Origin: Botryosphaeria dothidea
Lineage: Eukaryota > Ascomycota > Dothideomycetes > Botryosphaeriales > Botryosphaeriaceae
Length of the DNA: 64,000 bases
Reading direction: 5' to 3'
NCBI GenBank assembly: GCA_011503125.2
Contig: WWBZ02000033.1
Span: forward strand, 868,001-932,000
The notes under the pieces were generated by a model, which was not told the DNA's origin, did not search any database, and was given only the letters and a program-made list of their open reading frames with translations. How positions within the stretch are numbered: the stretch's first letter is position 1; every line of letters starts with the position of its first letter. The translations under genes were made by a program, and so were the position numbers. Positions 54,912-64,000 of this stretch are shown piece by piece.

Positions 54912-55942
54912 GGTGACTGCTTCTCGCCAGGTAGTGGGATTGTTTCATCCGTTAAGTCTCAGGAGCAGGTTCGCGGGTCCACGCTGTGCGGCGAAGTCGA
55001 ACGAGCGGCACAGCACTCGACTATAAGTCCCCATGATCTCCACAGCCTTGTTGGCTCCTGCATAGTGGCGTGCGGCGGCTGCGGCATGGTCATAGCCGAA
55101 GGGGCGCGAGGGCCGCATGATTTTGGGGGCCGAAACAAGCATTACGAAGCACTGTTGCCGATTGCGCCCCCAAATCCTCTTCGCGAAGCGTGTGAGGCTG
55201 GTGCCGTGTGTTGTTGGATGGTGTGGACGATCTTGACCGGAATCGTGTAGTATTGGGATGGAGAAGGTGACGTGGTGGCGGGCGGGCGGGCAACGTTGCT
55301 AGTGAGAAATAGTGTGGCATCAGAAGAAAAAGCATATTCGGGGGCTCTTGTCGCAGCCTCGTTGACGGGCGTCGGAAAGAAAAGCCGCCCAGCAGGACCG
55401 GGAAATCCAATAATATGGAAAAGATATAGCTTGAGTCCCGAGAAAGCCGTCGTTAGCTGTTGGTGGCGGTGGATTCGGAAGGATTTATAACCTAAACTCC
55501 GTCAACATGTCGAAAGCTAGCCGAAAGTAAAGAGGGCCCTGAAAATAAACCAGACTGTTGGACCTTTGAAGGATGGCATTAAATGTCTGATATTTAAGGT
55601 CGAGATGCCTACTACTATCAACCTAAACCAGCTTGTTCATTCTACTGTATGTCTCCAGCTTCTGCAGCCAACAATGATGCATTCTCGATCTACACAGAAT
55701 GATCACTTATTCGCGAATCTCACCAAATGACCTTGCTTGTTCAGCTGAAAAGGTCCCCGCAGAAATGCTCACACTCATGATCAGAGGAGTAAAAAAAAGC
55801 GCAAAACCCAAGGACGCCAAGAACGGAGGAATACTGAACCCTAAGGCATCTCGTCGTCGCACGCCTTTTTGTGTAGTAAATACCAATCCCAAAGAAGCAT
55901 AAGCATGTTTTCCAAAAACTGCCCCCGGAGGTAAAATATTTT
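54912..55942. other. Intergenic, nothing recognised
   Basis: Promoter of the STAND gene on the left, 3' flank of the CCCH gene on the right. Short frames only. Confidence 0.45.
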
Positions 55943-57054
55943 TTAAACGGGAGTCGCCGTCCCGCCATGCAGCTCGGCCAACCGTTCCTCTTCTTTAGCT
56001 TGACGAGCGGCTTCGGTTTCTCTTCGCAGAGCCTCGAGGTTGAAAGCGTCATCTTCTTCGTCGTCGTCCTCGCTTTCGCTGTCGTTCTCCCAATCGCCCT
56101 TCTCGAAAAGTGCACGACCGGTGGCCTCCTTGAGCTTCTTGGCCTCCTCCTCGGCAGCCTTCTTGTCCATGCGCTCCTTCTTCCACTTGGCAAAAGACTC
56201 GGCGGTGACGGGCGTGCCAGGGCCAGACAGTTTGTGACGCTCCGATTCCAGAAAGTCCTCGAGGGTGAGCGTGTTGAGCGGCGACTTGTCCATCAGGGCC
56301 TTCTCGGCAGCACGCTGTTCCTTGGTCTTGATAACGAAGCCAGGCGGCAGAGCATGCCTATACATGCATTTATCGCCGCCGTTGGGGCACGTCCAGAACC
56401 AACCGTACTTCTGGTTCTCGATGGCTTCGATGAAATATTTGCAGACCTTGTCGGTCGTCGTCCGCGGATTGCCGTGCTTGGATTTGACGACGTCGCGCAG
56501 CTTCTCCTCGTCCCAGGTGGACATGTCATCGTTTTTCTTCGTCTCCTCCTCCTCTCCCTCACGCGTGTCGGCGTACAGCGACTTCTTCTGAGCCTTGCGC
56601 TCGATGGACAGGTCATGCGAAAACTTGCACTTCTTGCCTGCGAAGCAGCAAAGGTAATCCACGTTAGCGGCAACTTTCAGACTGGATTTGCCCAGCAATT
56701 CAGCTTTATAAGTGGCATCAGAAACCCACCTTTGTCACAGTGACCCTTCTTGAAAAATTGGCACACAACGGTCTTGGGGTCGACGCCGAAGGGCACCTTC
56801 TGGGTCTGGACGGGCTTGAACAGCTCGGCGGCCTCTTTGCGGGCCTGCTCGGCTGCCTTCTTCTCGGCCTCGCGCTGGGCCTTCTCCGCGTCCTTGCGCT
56901 TCTGCTCGGGGGTCTTGGACGAGGCAGAGGCCTGCTGGATTTGCTTGATTTGTCTCTGCGCGGCACCGCCCTTCTTGTTCTTCATGCCAAACGTCTTGTC
57001 GACGTTGGTCTTGGCCGGCTTGTTGACATTCTTATCCTGCTTCTTGGGCGGCAT
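55943..57054 (-). CDS. TMA46: CCCH zinc-finger protein, Tma46/ZC3H15 (DFRP) family
   Basis: Exons 56730-57054 and 55943-56637 (92-nt intron) give 339 residues. The start M-P-P-K-K-Q-D-K and a Lys/Ala/Glu-rich helix lead to two CCCH fingers: C-Q-F-F-K-K-G-H-C with K-K-C-K-F-S-H, and C-K-Y-F-I-E-A with W-T-C-P-N-G-G-D-K-C-M-Y-R-H. The acidic C-terminal part contains the region that in this family binds the translational GTPase Rbg1/DRG. The intron splits the first finger. It is expected to be cytosolic and ribosome-associated. It is divergent from OST4 with about 630 bp between. Confidence 0.93.
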
Positions 57055-57687
57055 TTTGGCGGTTGTGTGGTGGTGTTCTCTTGCCGGGTGTCTTCAAGTA
57101 TTTAGGTTTGTGGATCGGATCGCCGCGATCGAGGGTAGTAGCTCTGGGTGTTAGGCGACTAGCGTAGAGAGGGGACGCGGCCTAGAGAGCGTGGATGAAG
57201 TTGGAGGGGTGGATGGGGGACGGGCGGCAGTTCGATGGCTGGCTCGGGGGTCCTCACGAGCTGCTCTGGCAGGGTGCGCACAAGGGTAAAGGCAAAGATT
57301 CAGACGATGACGGAGGCAAGCTGATTTGGTGGGGGCGCTTGCGCCAGGACCGCTGCCGCTGGTTAATCCGACCGAAGAAGCCTGTCGAAGCCATTCCGTT
57401 TCGCGAATTCGTGGCCGCCTGCCTGGCCGGGCCCGGGGCCGCTGCGCTTACGACGGCAGGGTATGAGTGCCGCGCAGCTGGCCGGAGCTCGACAAGTGAA
57501 CAGATACATCAATTGCTCTCCGCCGCACCACCCGCGCTCCTGCAACCGACCGTCGCTCTTTACTGCTCGTACGCATCATTGCCTGTGTCCGCGGCTCGCA
57601 GCTCTCAATTGACTAGAATCCCCAGGCTCAATCGCGCCAACCCGCATTTATTCCAAGCACCCCCGGACGCGCAAGCAATCGGCCACC
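57055..57687. other. Divergent promoter region of TMA46 and OST4
   Basis: No gene recognised; a 249-codon plus-strand frame (57195-57944) overlaps OST4 in another frame and is treated as chance. Confidence 0.5.
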
Positions 57688-57855
57688 ATGATCACCGACA
57701 CCTCCCTCTACACTCTTGCCATCTTCCTCGGAAGTGCCGCCATGCTTATGATCGTCCTGTACCACTTCCTCGAGATCAACGCCAAGGATGCGGAGCCTCT
57801 GTCCAAGGACCGCAAGGCCGACGCCATCCCCGCCGGCGGCAAGGCCAAGAGCTAA
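57688..57855 (+). CDS. OST4: Oligosaccharyltransferase subunit Ost4
   Basis: A 55-residue protein in one exon. Near the N-terminus it has a single membrane helix (L-Y-T-L-A-I-F-L-G-S-A-A-M-L-M-I-V-L-Y-H) followed by a polar tail ending K-A-K-S. Ost4 is a tiny subunit of the ER complex that transfers glycans to asparagine, and its helix bridges the catalytic Stt3 and Ost3/6. The match rests on size, helix position and the I-V-L-Y-H end of the helix. The ATG is preceded by GCCACC, a strong initiation context. The fungal tail is longer than that of the 36-residue yeast protein, as is usual for filamentous ascomycetes. Confidence 0.87.
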   Translation: MITDTSLYTLAIFLGSAAMLMIVLYHFLEINAKDAEPLSKDRKADAIPAGGKAKS

Positions 57856-58316
57856 ATCGCTCGAACAACTGCACCAGAGAAGGAAGACAGGGTGATGCTG
57901 GATCGTATGCGAAGACATACGCCCTGGTTGTGTACGGCGGGTAGGGTTGAGCGAGTGCACGGGGCTTGCATTCAGAGCTGAAGCGGACAATGAGCCTATT
58001 CGGGATTGACGAGCTGCCAGTCTTTCGGCGTGGACGGTCCCGAAAGCATGCAGCTGAGAATACCATGTGGATACAATTATTGCACGGCGTTGGTGGAAGA
58101 TATAGCCGAACCCCATAGGGAGGCTCGCAAAAGAATTGTTATTAAAATCGTGTATCTGGACTTCTCAATCCATGCACTTCGGCATCTTATTCCACCAAAG
58201 CAATGGAGCTGCGATATCTCTTTAATTGGTCCAAGAAAGCATGGTACCGCCGCAAACGAGTTTTATCCTTTTCGCAAACTCCGAATCGCCAAACACCATG
58301 TGATGCCTTGTGACGA
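57856..58316. other. Spacer between convergent genes
   Basis: 3' flanks of OST4 and the AT-hook gene. No feature seen. Confidence 0.5.
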
Positions 58317-61300
58317 TCATTCGCTATCAGTGACAACATCCTCGAAGTCTTCGTCGTCAATGAAACCCATTCTCCTTTTGTCGTTTGCCAGACGAGCTCC
58401 GCTACGATCGATTCCCGGTCCGACTAACCTCTTCTTCTTTTCGAGTTCCGCCTGCGCTTCTTTTGCCTTCTGCTCATCTGTCTTCAACTTCGGTCTGCCT
58501 GGCCCGCGAGGGACTGGGGCTGCTGCGGCGGAGGCCAGCTCTAATGCTTCTTTCGAAGGGGTCGGTATGAGAGGTGTCACTCTTCTACCACGGCTGTCGG
58601 ACAGATACGCTTCGCTTGCTGAGTCGTGGGACTCTGCTTCATCATTAGTGAGGTTGACCTTTGAAGAAAGTTGCAAAAAAGAAAGCAACTAACCCGAAAG
58701 GCCACCCGCGTGTCCATCACCAAGCTCCCAGGACTTCGGACCCAGATGCGCAAACTCGATATGATCCTTGAGGTCCTCGGAGACACTAAAGCCATTCGGT
58801 CTGCCCGTGCGCGGGTCGATGAATCTTTCGTTCTCTTGACAGGAGCCCCAGTAGCACGGCCATTTCCTGTTTATGTTTTGAGAGTAGTGAAATTTGAAGA
58901 CATGTTTCCTAATCGTCTCCATGTTGTGAAGCTCAGCCGTGCAATTTTCCCACTGGCATTTGTAAACGCTATAGGAAACGGGTGCCTTTCTAGGTGACGC
59001 AACATTGGGTGAGCGCGAATTGATCAAGACTACACCATTGGATACCTGCGAAGTGCGCAGTACACTCGGGCGAGGTCCAGAAGTGGGCTGAAGTGTGGCG
59101 CCAGAAGCTCGAGCCTGAGCTTCTTTGGAGTGAACAGACTTCCTCCATCCGACGGGCCTGCCTTTCTTTTTGGGGAGAGGGGTCCCGTCGGGACCATACT
59201 GTGTTTCGCGGAAGGCGGAATACCCAATAGATTTGGAATTGGTGGCCATCGGTGGTTGAGATTGAGGGGTGCCGATGGTTGAGGAAGAAGGGCGTCCGCG
59301 TCCGCGGTCGCGAATGGTAGGCGGAGCGGCACGTGCGTCACGTGCGTCAGTAGCCCCGGACACTCCGAATTTGGGCGGACAACCTCGCCGTTTCAGCGTC
59401 GGTGTGGAAGCGGAAGTAATTGGAGGGGCTGAAGGCGAGGCGATTGCACGCAAGCTCGCGGGACTTGCGGAGTTAACTGGCGCTGGTTTTGTTGTGGGCT
59501 GCGTCGGTTGCGGATGATATTGTTCTCGGGGAGCGTCCTCTTCTTCGTCATCTGCATCCTCGTCCTCGATTTCGATGATATCGGATTTGAAAGCCTCCGG
59601 AGGTGGGTTGCCAGGATCGATGAGTTCCCAACGTAATGTACTTAGATCTGAAGTGTTATCGACCTTCTTAAGGCTCTCTTTGAGTATTTCTAGATGACCG
59701 TTGAGTGGGCGCATTTCAGGATGTTTTCCTGTGGCGAGTAGGACGTCGCGTGCGATGGTCTTGACCTCGTATGTTGATCTGCGCAGGGCAAATTTGCGAT
59801 TTAAAGGTTGTACGACGTCCATATCCTTAGTCCTGTCATCGATGTGTACCATCGTGGGCAGAGTATACAAGCTACCAGACTCAGGCGGACGTGTGTAGAA
59901 ACCTGAATCAGGCGGAGCCGCCCAAATAGGGGCGATGTCGTTGTTGATGCCCGGTTTTTTCTTTGCGGGAGGCTCTTCGTCATCAGAAAGCTGAGTGAGG
60001 TCAACAATTTCACTGAAATCACGCTTTCTTGCAGCATCCGCCTTTGACGCAGGCTTTTGACTATCCTCCCGCTGTGAAGATCCTTGCCGGCTCCCGGAGT
60101 TTTGCCTGTCATGACGATCGTATGGCATAGAAGCAACCGGTATTTGTGGGGGAGGCGTGGGTATCGCCTGTTGCGCTGGAGCCGGGGCGCTAGTTGTGGC
60201 TGGGACAAAGTAGGGACTTCGGAACGAGGTATGTTCCGGTGGTGGATATGGTGACTGCGATCCTCTCAGGTGCTCCGCAACCGTGGTAGGGCGATCGGCT
60301 GGAACGTTCGGGTAGTTCGGGTGGTTGTTGTGCGGACCTAGCGAGAAAGTCTATTAGTGTAAAGAGTAGGAAACTTAGGTTTGATGAACATACCAGGCTG
60401 ACTAGGGTCCTTGAAAGCATTCGTAGACGGAGGAGCCAGCTAGAAAGGCGCGTCAGATTGATGAGCTATACCCCGGAGACAAATGGAGGATTCACTCACG
60501 GTGTTACCCTTGACCGGGACAGAAAGAGGAGCCTGTGTCTGGTTCGGCTTGTTGATATCAGGCACAGCTGCAAGTAAAGCTCGCGCGAACGACCCTCGCT
60601 CCAACTTCATCCCTTGTCCTTCAAACCATGCACACAAGTCTACATACTTTGGGTTTTCGTTTAGCAAGTCACAGACTTCCTGAGGTGAAATCTGCTTGTC
60701 GTAATTCTCAGGGATAGCATTGAGCCAATCTGATGCAGCCTTGGAAATTTGTTCCTTCTTATCACTCGGCCAAGAAGTTGTCCCAGTAGGCAGCGGACGT
60801 TTGGCCGGCCGTCGGGGCTGAGCGACAGCCTGTGGCTGTTCTTGCGGTTGTTTTTGCGGTGGCTGATGCACATATTGCTGTTGTGTCGGTTGAGGTCGAT
60901 GTAAATGTTGTTGCTGAGGCGGAGGAGCAGGTGGGGCCTGCGTAGCTGGTCCCTGTTTGTTTGGGGACGGTTGTGGCTGGGTTGATGACGGCTTTCGCAG
61001 AGCAGATGCCTTATGAGGTTGCTGCGCTGTTGGGGTGGGAGACTGAGCCGCCGCCTGAGCGGTCTCGTCCGACTGGCCATGGGTTCGTCTTTCCTCCTCC
61101 CAAATTTTTGCGAGAAGAGCTGGGTCTTGATTGTTCAGTTGTCTCATCTGGGCCATCAACGCTCTCATCTGAGCCTCGACTTCAGATAATGCAGCTTGTG
61201 GAGTTGAAGCCATTGCGGCTGCTGAAGCCTTCGACATCTTCGATTTCGTATTGGCTTTCTTTTGGCGTTGTTCCTGCGCTCTTTGTGCTTGTTGCACCCT

Positions 61301-62311
61301 ATCAGCTTCCTTTTCTCTTTCCTCTTCGATCCTCTGCTGCTCTGCTCTCTCCGCCTCTTCAGCTTTTCTACGTTCTTCAGCCAATCGCATCTCCTCGGCC
61401 TTCCTGGATTCCTCCAGCTTCCGTGCCTCTTCAGCTTCCTTCTCAGCTTTTTCGCGCTCTAGCCTCTCTCGCTCTGCTTGTGCTCGTTCTTCTAAAGCTC
61501 TTGCAGCTCGAGCTGCTTCGCGTTTCCGTTGTATTTCCGGCCACGGATCGTACACTTGGGTCGGGTCTACCGTTTCCTGGTTGTTCCAGTGGTACGCGGC
61601 CGTAGTTGGAGCAGTTTGCGATGACTGTGTGACGTTGGGCAAGGCACGGTTGGAGTGATCCGGTACCTGTAGTGAGGTCTGATGTACAGTTGGCGGGGTT
61701 CGGTAGGAGTTGGTAATTTGAGGTGAGGTTGTCGCTCGTTGCTGAACATTCGCAGATTGCGAACCTGCGGACGCTTGGTAGCCCGTCTTCGGAGGGGGCA
61801 ATCCAGAATAGTCGGGTTGATGAGTGCCTACAGCTGGAGATCCCTTTGTGCTTCTCTCGGCAAGTGAATTCACGCTTTTCGGCCGGGGTTGCTGTTGTTG
61901 GCTGTAACTGGGATAGGAGCTGCCGGGGTACGAGACATGTTGCGATTGACCTGCGGAAAGCGCTTGGTTTGCGTTGGGTTGGGTATTGTCACGCTGGACA
62001 GAGTCATGGAGGCCGGAGTCATAGGCTAAGTTCTGCAAGTCTGCGGATGTGTTATTCCGAGCACCTGCAGTCGTCTCAGAGCCGGTGCCATAGTTCGTCG
62101 ACCCGTACGAGTAATCAGACAAATTATAAGGCGCTCCAGACGGCGCATATGTTTGTGTGGAATAAGATTGGAAAGACTGCGACACAGGCTGGTTGTGTGA
62201 GGTATACTGGGGGCCAGCGCCTGTGGATGCAGGTCTCTGAGCTGGATAATTATTATATCCTTGTTGCTGTCTTTGATGGCTTGGCGCGCCGTAATAATTT
62301 TGCTGTGCCAT
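58317..62311 (-). CDS. Large nuclear protein with coiled coil, AT-hooks and zinc fingers
   Basis: Exons 60500-62311, 60394-60439, 58694-60337 and 58317-58633 form one frame of 1272 residues; read without splicing it would look like three separate genes. The N-terminal quarter is Gln/Ser/Tyr-rich (disordered). Residues about 255-365 are a long Glu/Lys/Arg coiled coil. A small conserved helical block follows near 530-590 (D-W-L-N-A-I-P-E-N-Y-D, E-V-C-D-L-L). The second half has AT-hook cores R-G-R-G-R-P, K-K-K-G-R-P-V-G and R-G-P-G-R-P-K-L, and C2H2-like fingers near 1080 (Y-K-C-Q-W-E-N-C with H-V-F-K-F-H, then C-Y-W-G-S-C with H-I-E-F-A-H). A chromatin or transcription role is inferred. I cannot name the complex. 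Confidence 0.8.
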
Positions 62312-62778
62312 TCCAGGCAGCGTTGGCGCAGCAAGGCGGAAGACGCAAGATCGCAGTCGGTGAATGCAGGGTGTTGGGCGGGTTATTCAATCCAGACGGC
62401 AGTGGCGGGGAGATCAACGGAGGCGCGAACCGTGGCAACCGTGGTGTTGACGTAGTCACGAGGTGGTTCGAAGACGGGAGACGGCCGGAAAGTGGATGCG
62501 GCGCGTCGCGGAACGGGAGCGAAGTCAAAGGACACGCGATGAGGAACGGCAGTCACAGACGCTCCCGAGGCGACGCGTGCAGGAGCCCGCGCTTCGCGTT
62601 CTCGTTGGAGTTTACGAATGCCGGCGTCGCGCCGGAGGTGCCAAGACTTGTCGGCTTTTCGGGAAAACAAGTCTCCGCTTCGTCAATCTCTCCCACAACG
62701 TTTTTGCCCGAGGACCTTGCAGGACGACGAGACGACGACGTTACCCCCAACTTCGACGACACACACATCACCTCCGCG
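62312..62778. other. Divergent promoter of the AT-hook gene and uL24
   Basis: 467 bp between opposite start codons. A long plus-strand frame covering it is antisense continuation and not a gene. Confidence 0.55.
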
Positions 62779-63384
62779 ATGACCAAGATCCAGAACTGTA
62801 TGCCGTCCTGCGCCGATGCCATCAGCTTTCGTGGCCCTCCGCTAACCTGAGCACCCCACAGCTGTCGCCTCCTCGCGGAGGAAGTCGCGCAAGGCGCACT
62901 TCGGCGCCCCCTCCAGCGTCCGCCGCGTCATTATGAGCGCCCCTCTCTCCAAGGAGCTGCGTGAGAAGTACAACGTAGGATTTCCCCCTCGCCCATCTTG
63001 CCCGGAACGACCGAATTGCGGATTTCGACCATTCGGCAAATTGCGCTCGGGAATGCCAAAAACATCATTGCACAAGCGCAGGCGCTGACAGGTGTCTGCG
63101 AGCAGGTCCGCTCCATCCCCATCCGCAAGGACGACGAGGTCACCATCGTCCGCGGCTCCAACAAGGGCCGTGAGGGCAAGATCACCTCGGTCTACCGCCT
63201 TAAGTACATCATCCACGTCGAGCGCGTCGTCCGCGAGAAGTCCAACGGCCAATCCGTCCCGCTCGGCATCGCTCCCTCCAAGGTCGTCATCACCAAGCTC
63301 AAGCTCGACAAGGACCGGGAGAGCATTCTTGAGAGGATAGGCAAGGGTCGCGAGGCCGTTAAGGCCAAGACCACCAAGGCGTAA
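62779..63384 (+). CDS. RPL26: 60S ribosomal protein uL24 (L26)
   Basis: Exons 62779-62797, 62862-62974 and 63106-63384 (introns of 64 and 131 nt) give 136 residues. The first exon has only six full codons (M-T-K-I-Q-N). The protein reads [11 protein letters not shown], then [16 protein letters not shown], the KOW motif, and G-K-I-T-S-V-Y-R. It belongs to the large subunit near the exit tunnel. Length and motif order fit exactly. Confidence 0.96.
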
Positions 63385-64000
63385 AGTGGTTTCGTGCTAA
63401 GGGGAAATTGATGGGTTGACGAGTTTCTCATTGCTTGGTTGAGCCGGCTACAAGGGGCGCGGTCGGTTCTACGGGTCAAGCGAACGGAATACACTACCAA
63501 TTCGGCGTCTCAAAAAATGATCAGTCCAAAAAGTGCAAGGCCGCGTGCAGGATGTTTAGGGATTATGGACTCGACAATAATCAAACGACATCCATTCCGG
63601 TCCACCATTGTTTGTGCGAAACTGGTGAGGTTCAGCATGCTAATTTCGCAGGTCCTGAAACTTGTACCCCGACGATATAGAAATCACAGCTCCACTGCAA
63701 CACGCCCCATACGAAGCAGCCGCTAAATCCCTTAAACCGCTAGCTATCAACTCGGCAGACGCTCTTGATGACTGCAAGAAGTTACACGAATAGCGAAGAT
63801 CGACATTGAATCTGATCCTCAGACTCGTCTCGCCTGCAGACTTTCCATTGAGGCCTCGGCCCGTGAACTGGAAAGTTTGATGGTGAGAAACATTTCTCCA
63901 GAAATTACGTCCACCAATTGCAACAATTCCTCCATCCAGTCCCGAATCGCAAAATGCATGTGCCCCTCCTTTGCTTCGAGAAATGGTAGTGATTTGAAGA
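63385..64000. other. 3' flank of uL24, nothing recognised
   Basis: Short frames only up to the right window edge. Confidence 0.45.

Noticed and set aside
1..64000. NRPS, PKS, tRNA, rRNA, CRISPR array or complete transposon
   Set aside because: I looked for condensation, adenylation and ketosynthase motifs beyond FAS, cloverleaf arms, transposase frames and regular repeat-spacer arrays and saw none.

Overview
The window is nuclear DNA of a filamentous ascomycete (Pezizomycotina). The evidence is short GT-AG introns of about 50-130 nt, two-subunit type I fatty acid synthase genes, RTA1, STAND and CorA-like families in their fungal forms, and cytosolic ribosomal protein genes uL1 and uL24. I cannot name the genus from sequence alone. 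Exon structures below were worked out by hand from splice signals and protein family continuity, and all reconstructed reading frames close without a remainder.

Layout. Positions 1-5.6 kb are a decayed border: the 3' end of an unknown gene, relics of a zinc alcohol dehydrogenase, an epoxide hydrolase and a sugar-porter transporter, and one intact pyruvoyl decarboxylase of the phosphatidylserine decarboxylase family with its own TATA box. After an F-box gene, 7.0-29.9 kb holds a biosynthetic cluster: hotdog thioesterase, fatty acid synthase beta subunit, RTA1-family membrane protein, bZIP-plus-ankyrin regulator of the ToxE type, branched-chain-type aminotransferase, cytochrome P450 and fatty acid synthase alpha subunit. 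A gene-poor stretch (29.9-35.2 kb) follows. The right half is mostly housekeeping: a kelch membrane protein, CorA-like transporter, GNAT acetyltransferase, uL1, an MFS transporter, an IlvD/EDD dehydratase, a STAND protein, a CCCH protein (Tma46-like), Ost4, a 1272-residue AT-hook/zinc-finger protein and uL24.

How the cluster could work. A dedicated synthase makes a medium-chain acyl group, the thioesterase releases it, the P450 oxidises it and the aminotransferase installs an alpha-amino group. The logic matches the lipo-amino-acid part of known cyclic-tetrapeptide and aspercryptin-type pathways. No nonribosomal peptide synthetase is present here, so the product is either a free lipo-amino acid or a building block used by a synthetase elsewhere.

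Main observation. The octamer AGTAAGCA occurs eight times in the four intergenic regions serving six of the seven cluster genes, and I found no exact copy elsewhere in the window by eye. The aminotransferase and the pyruvoyl decarboxylase lack it but each carries a perfect CGG-N7-CCG palindrome upstream. This suggests a cluster-specific control site and perhaps a second regulator.
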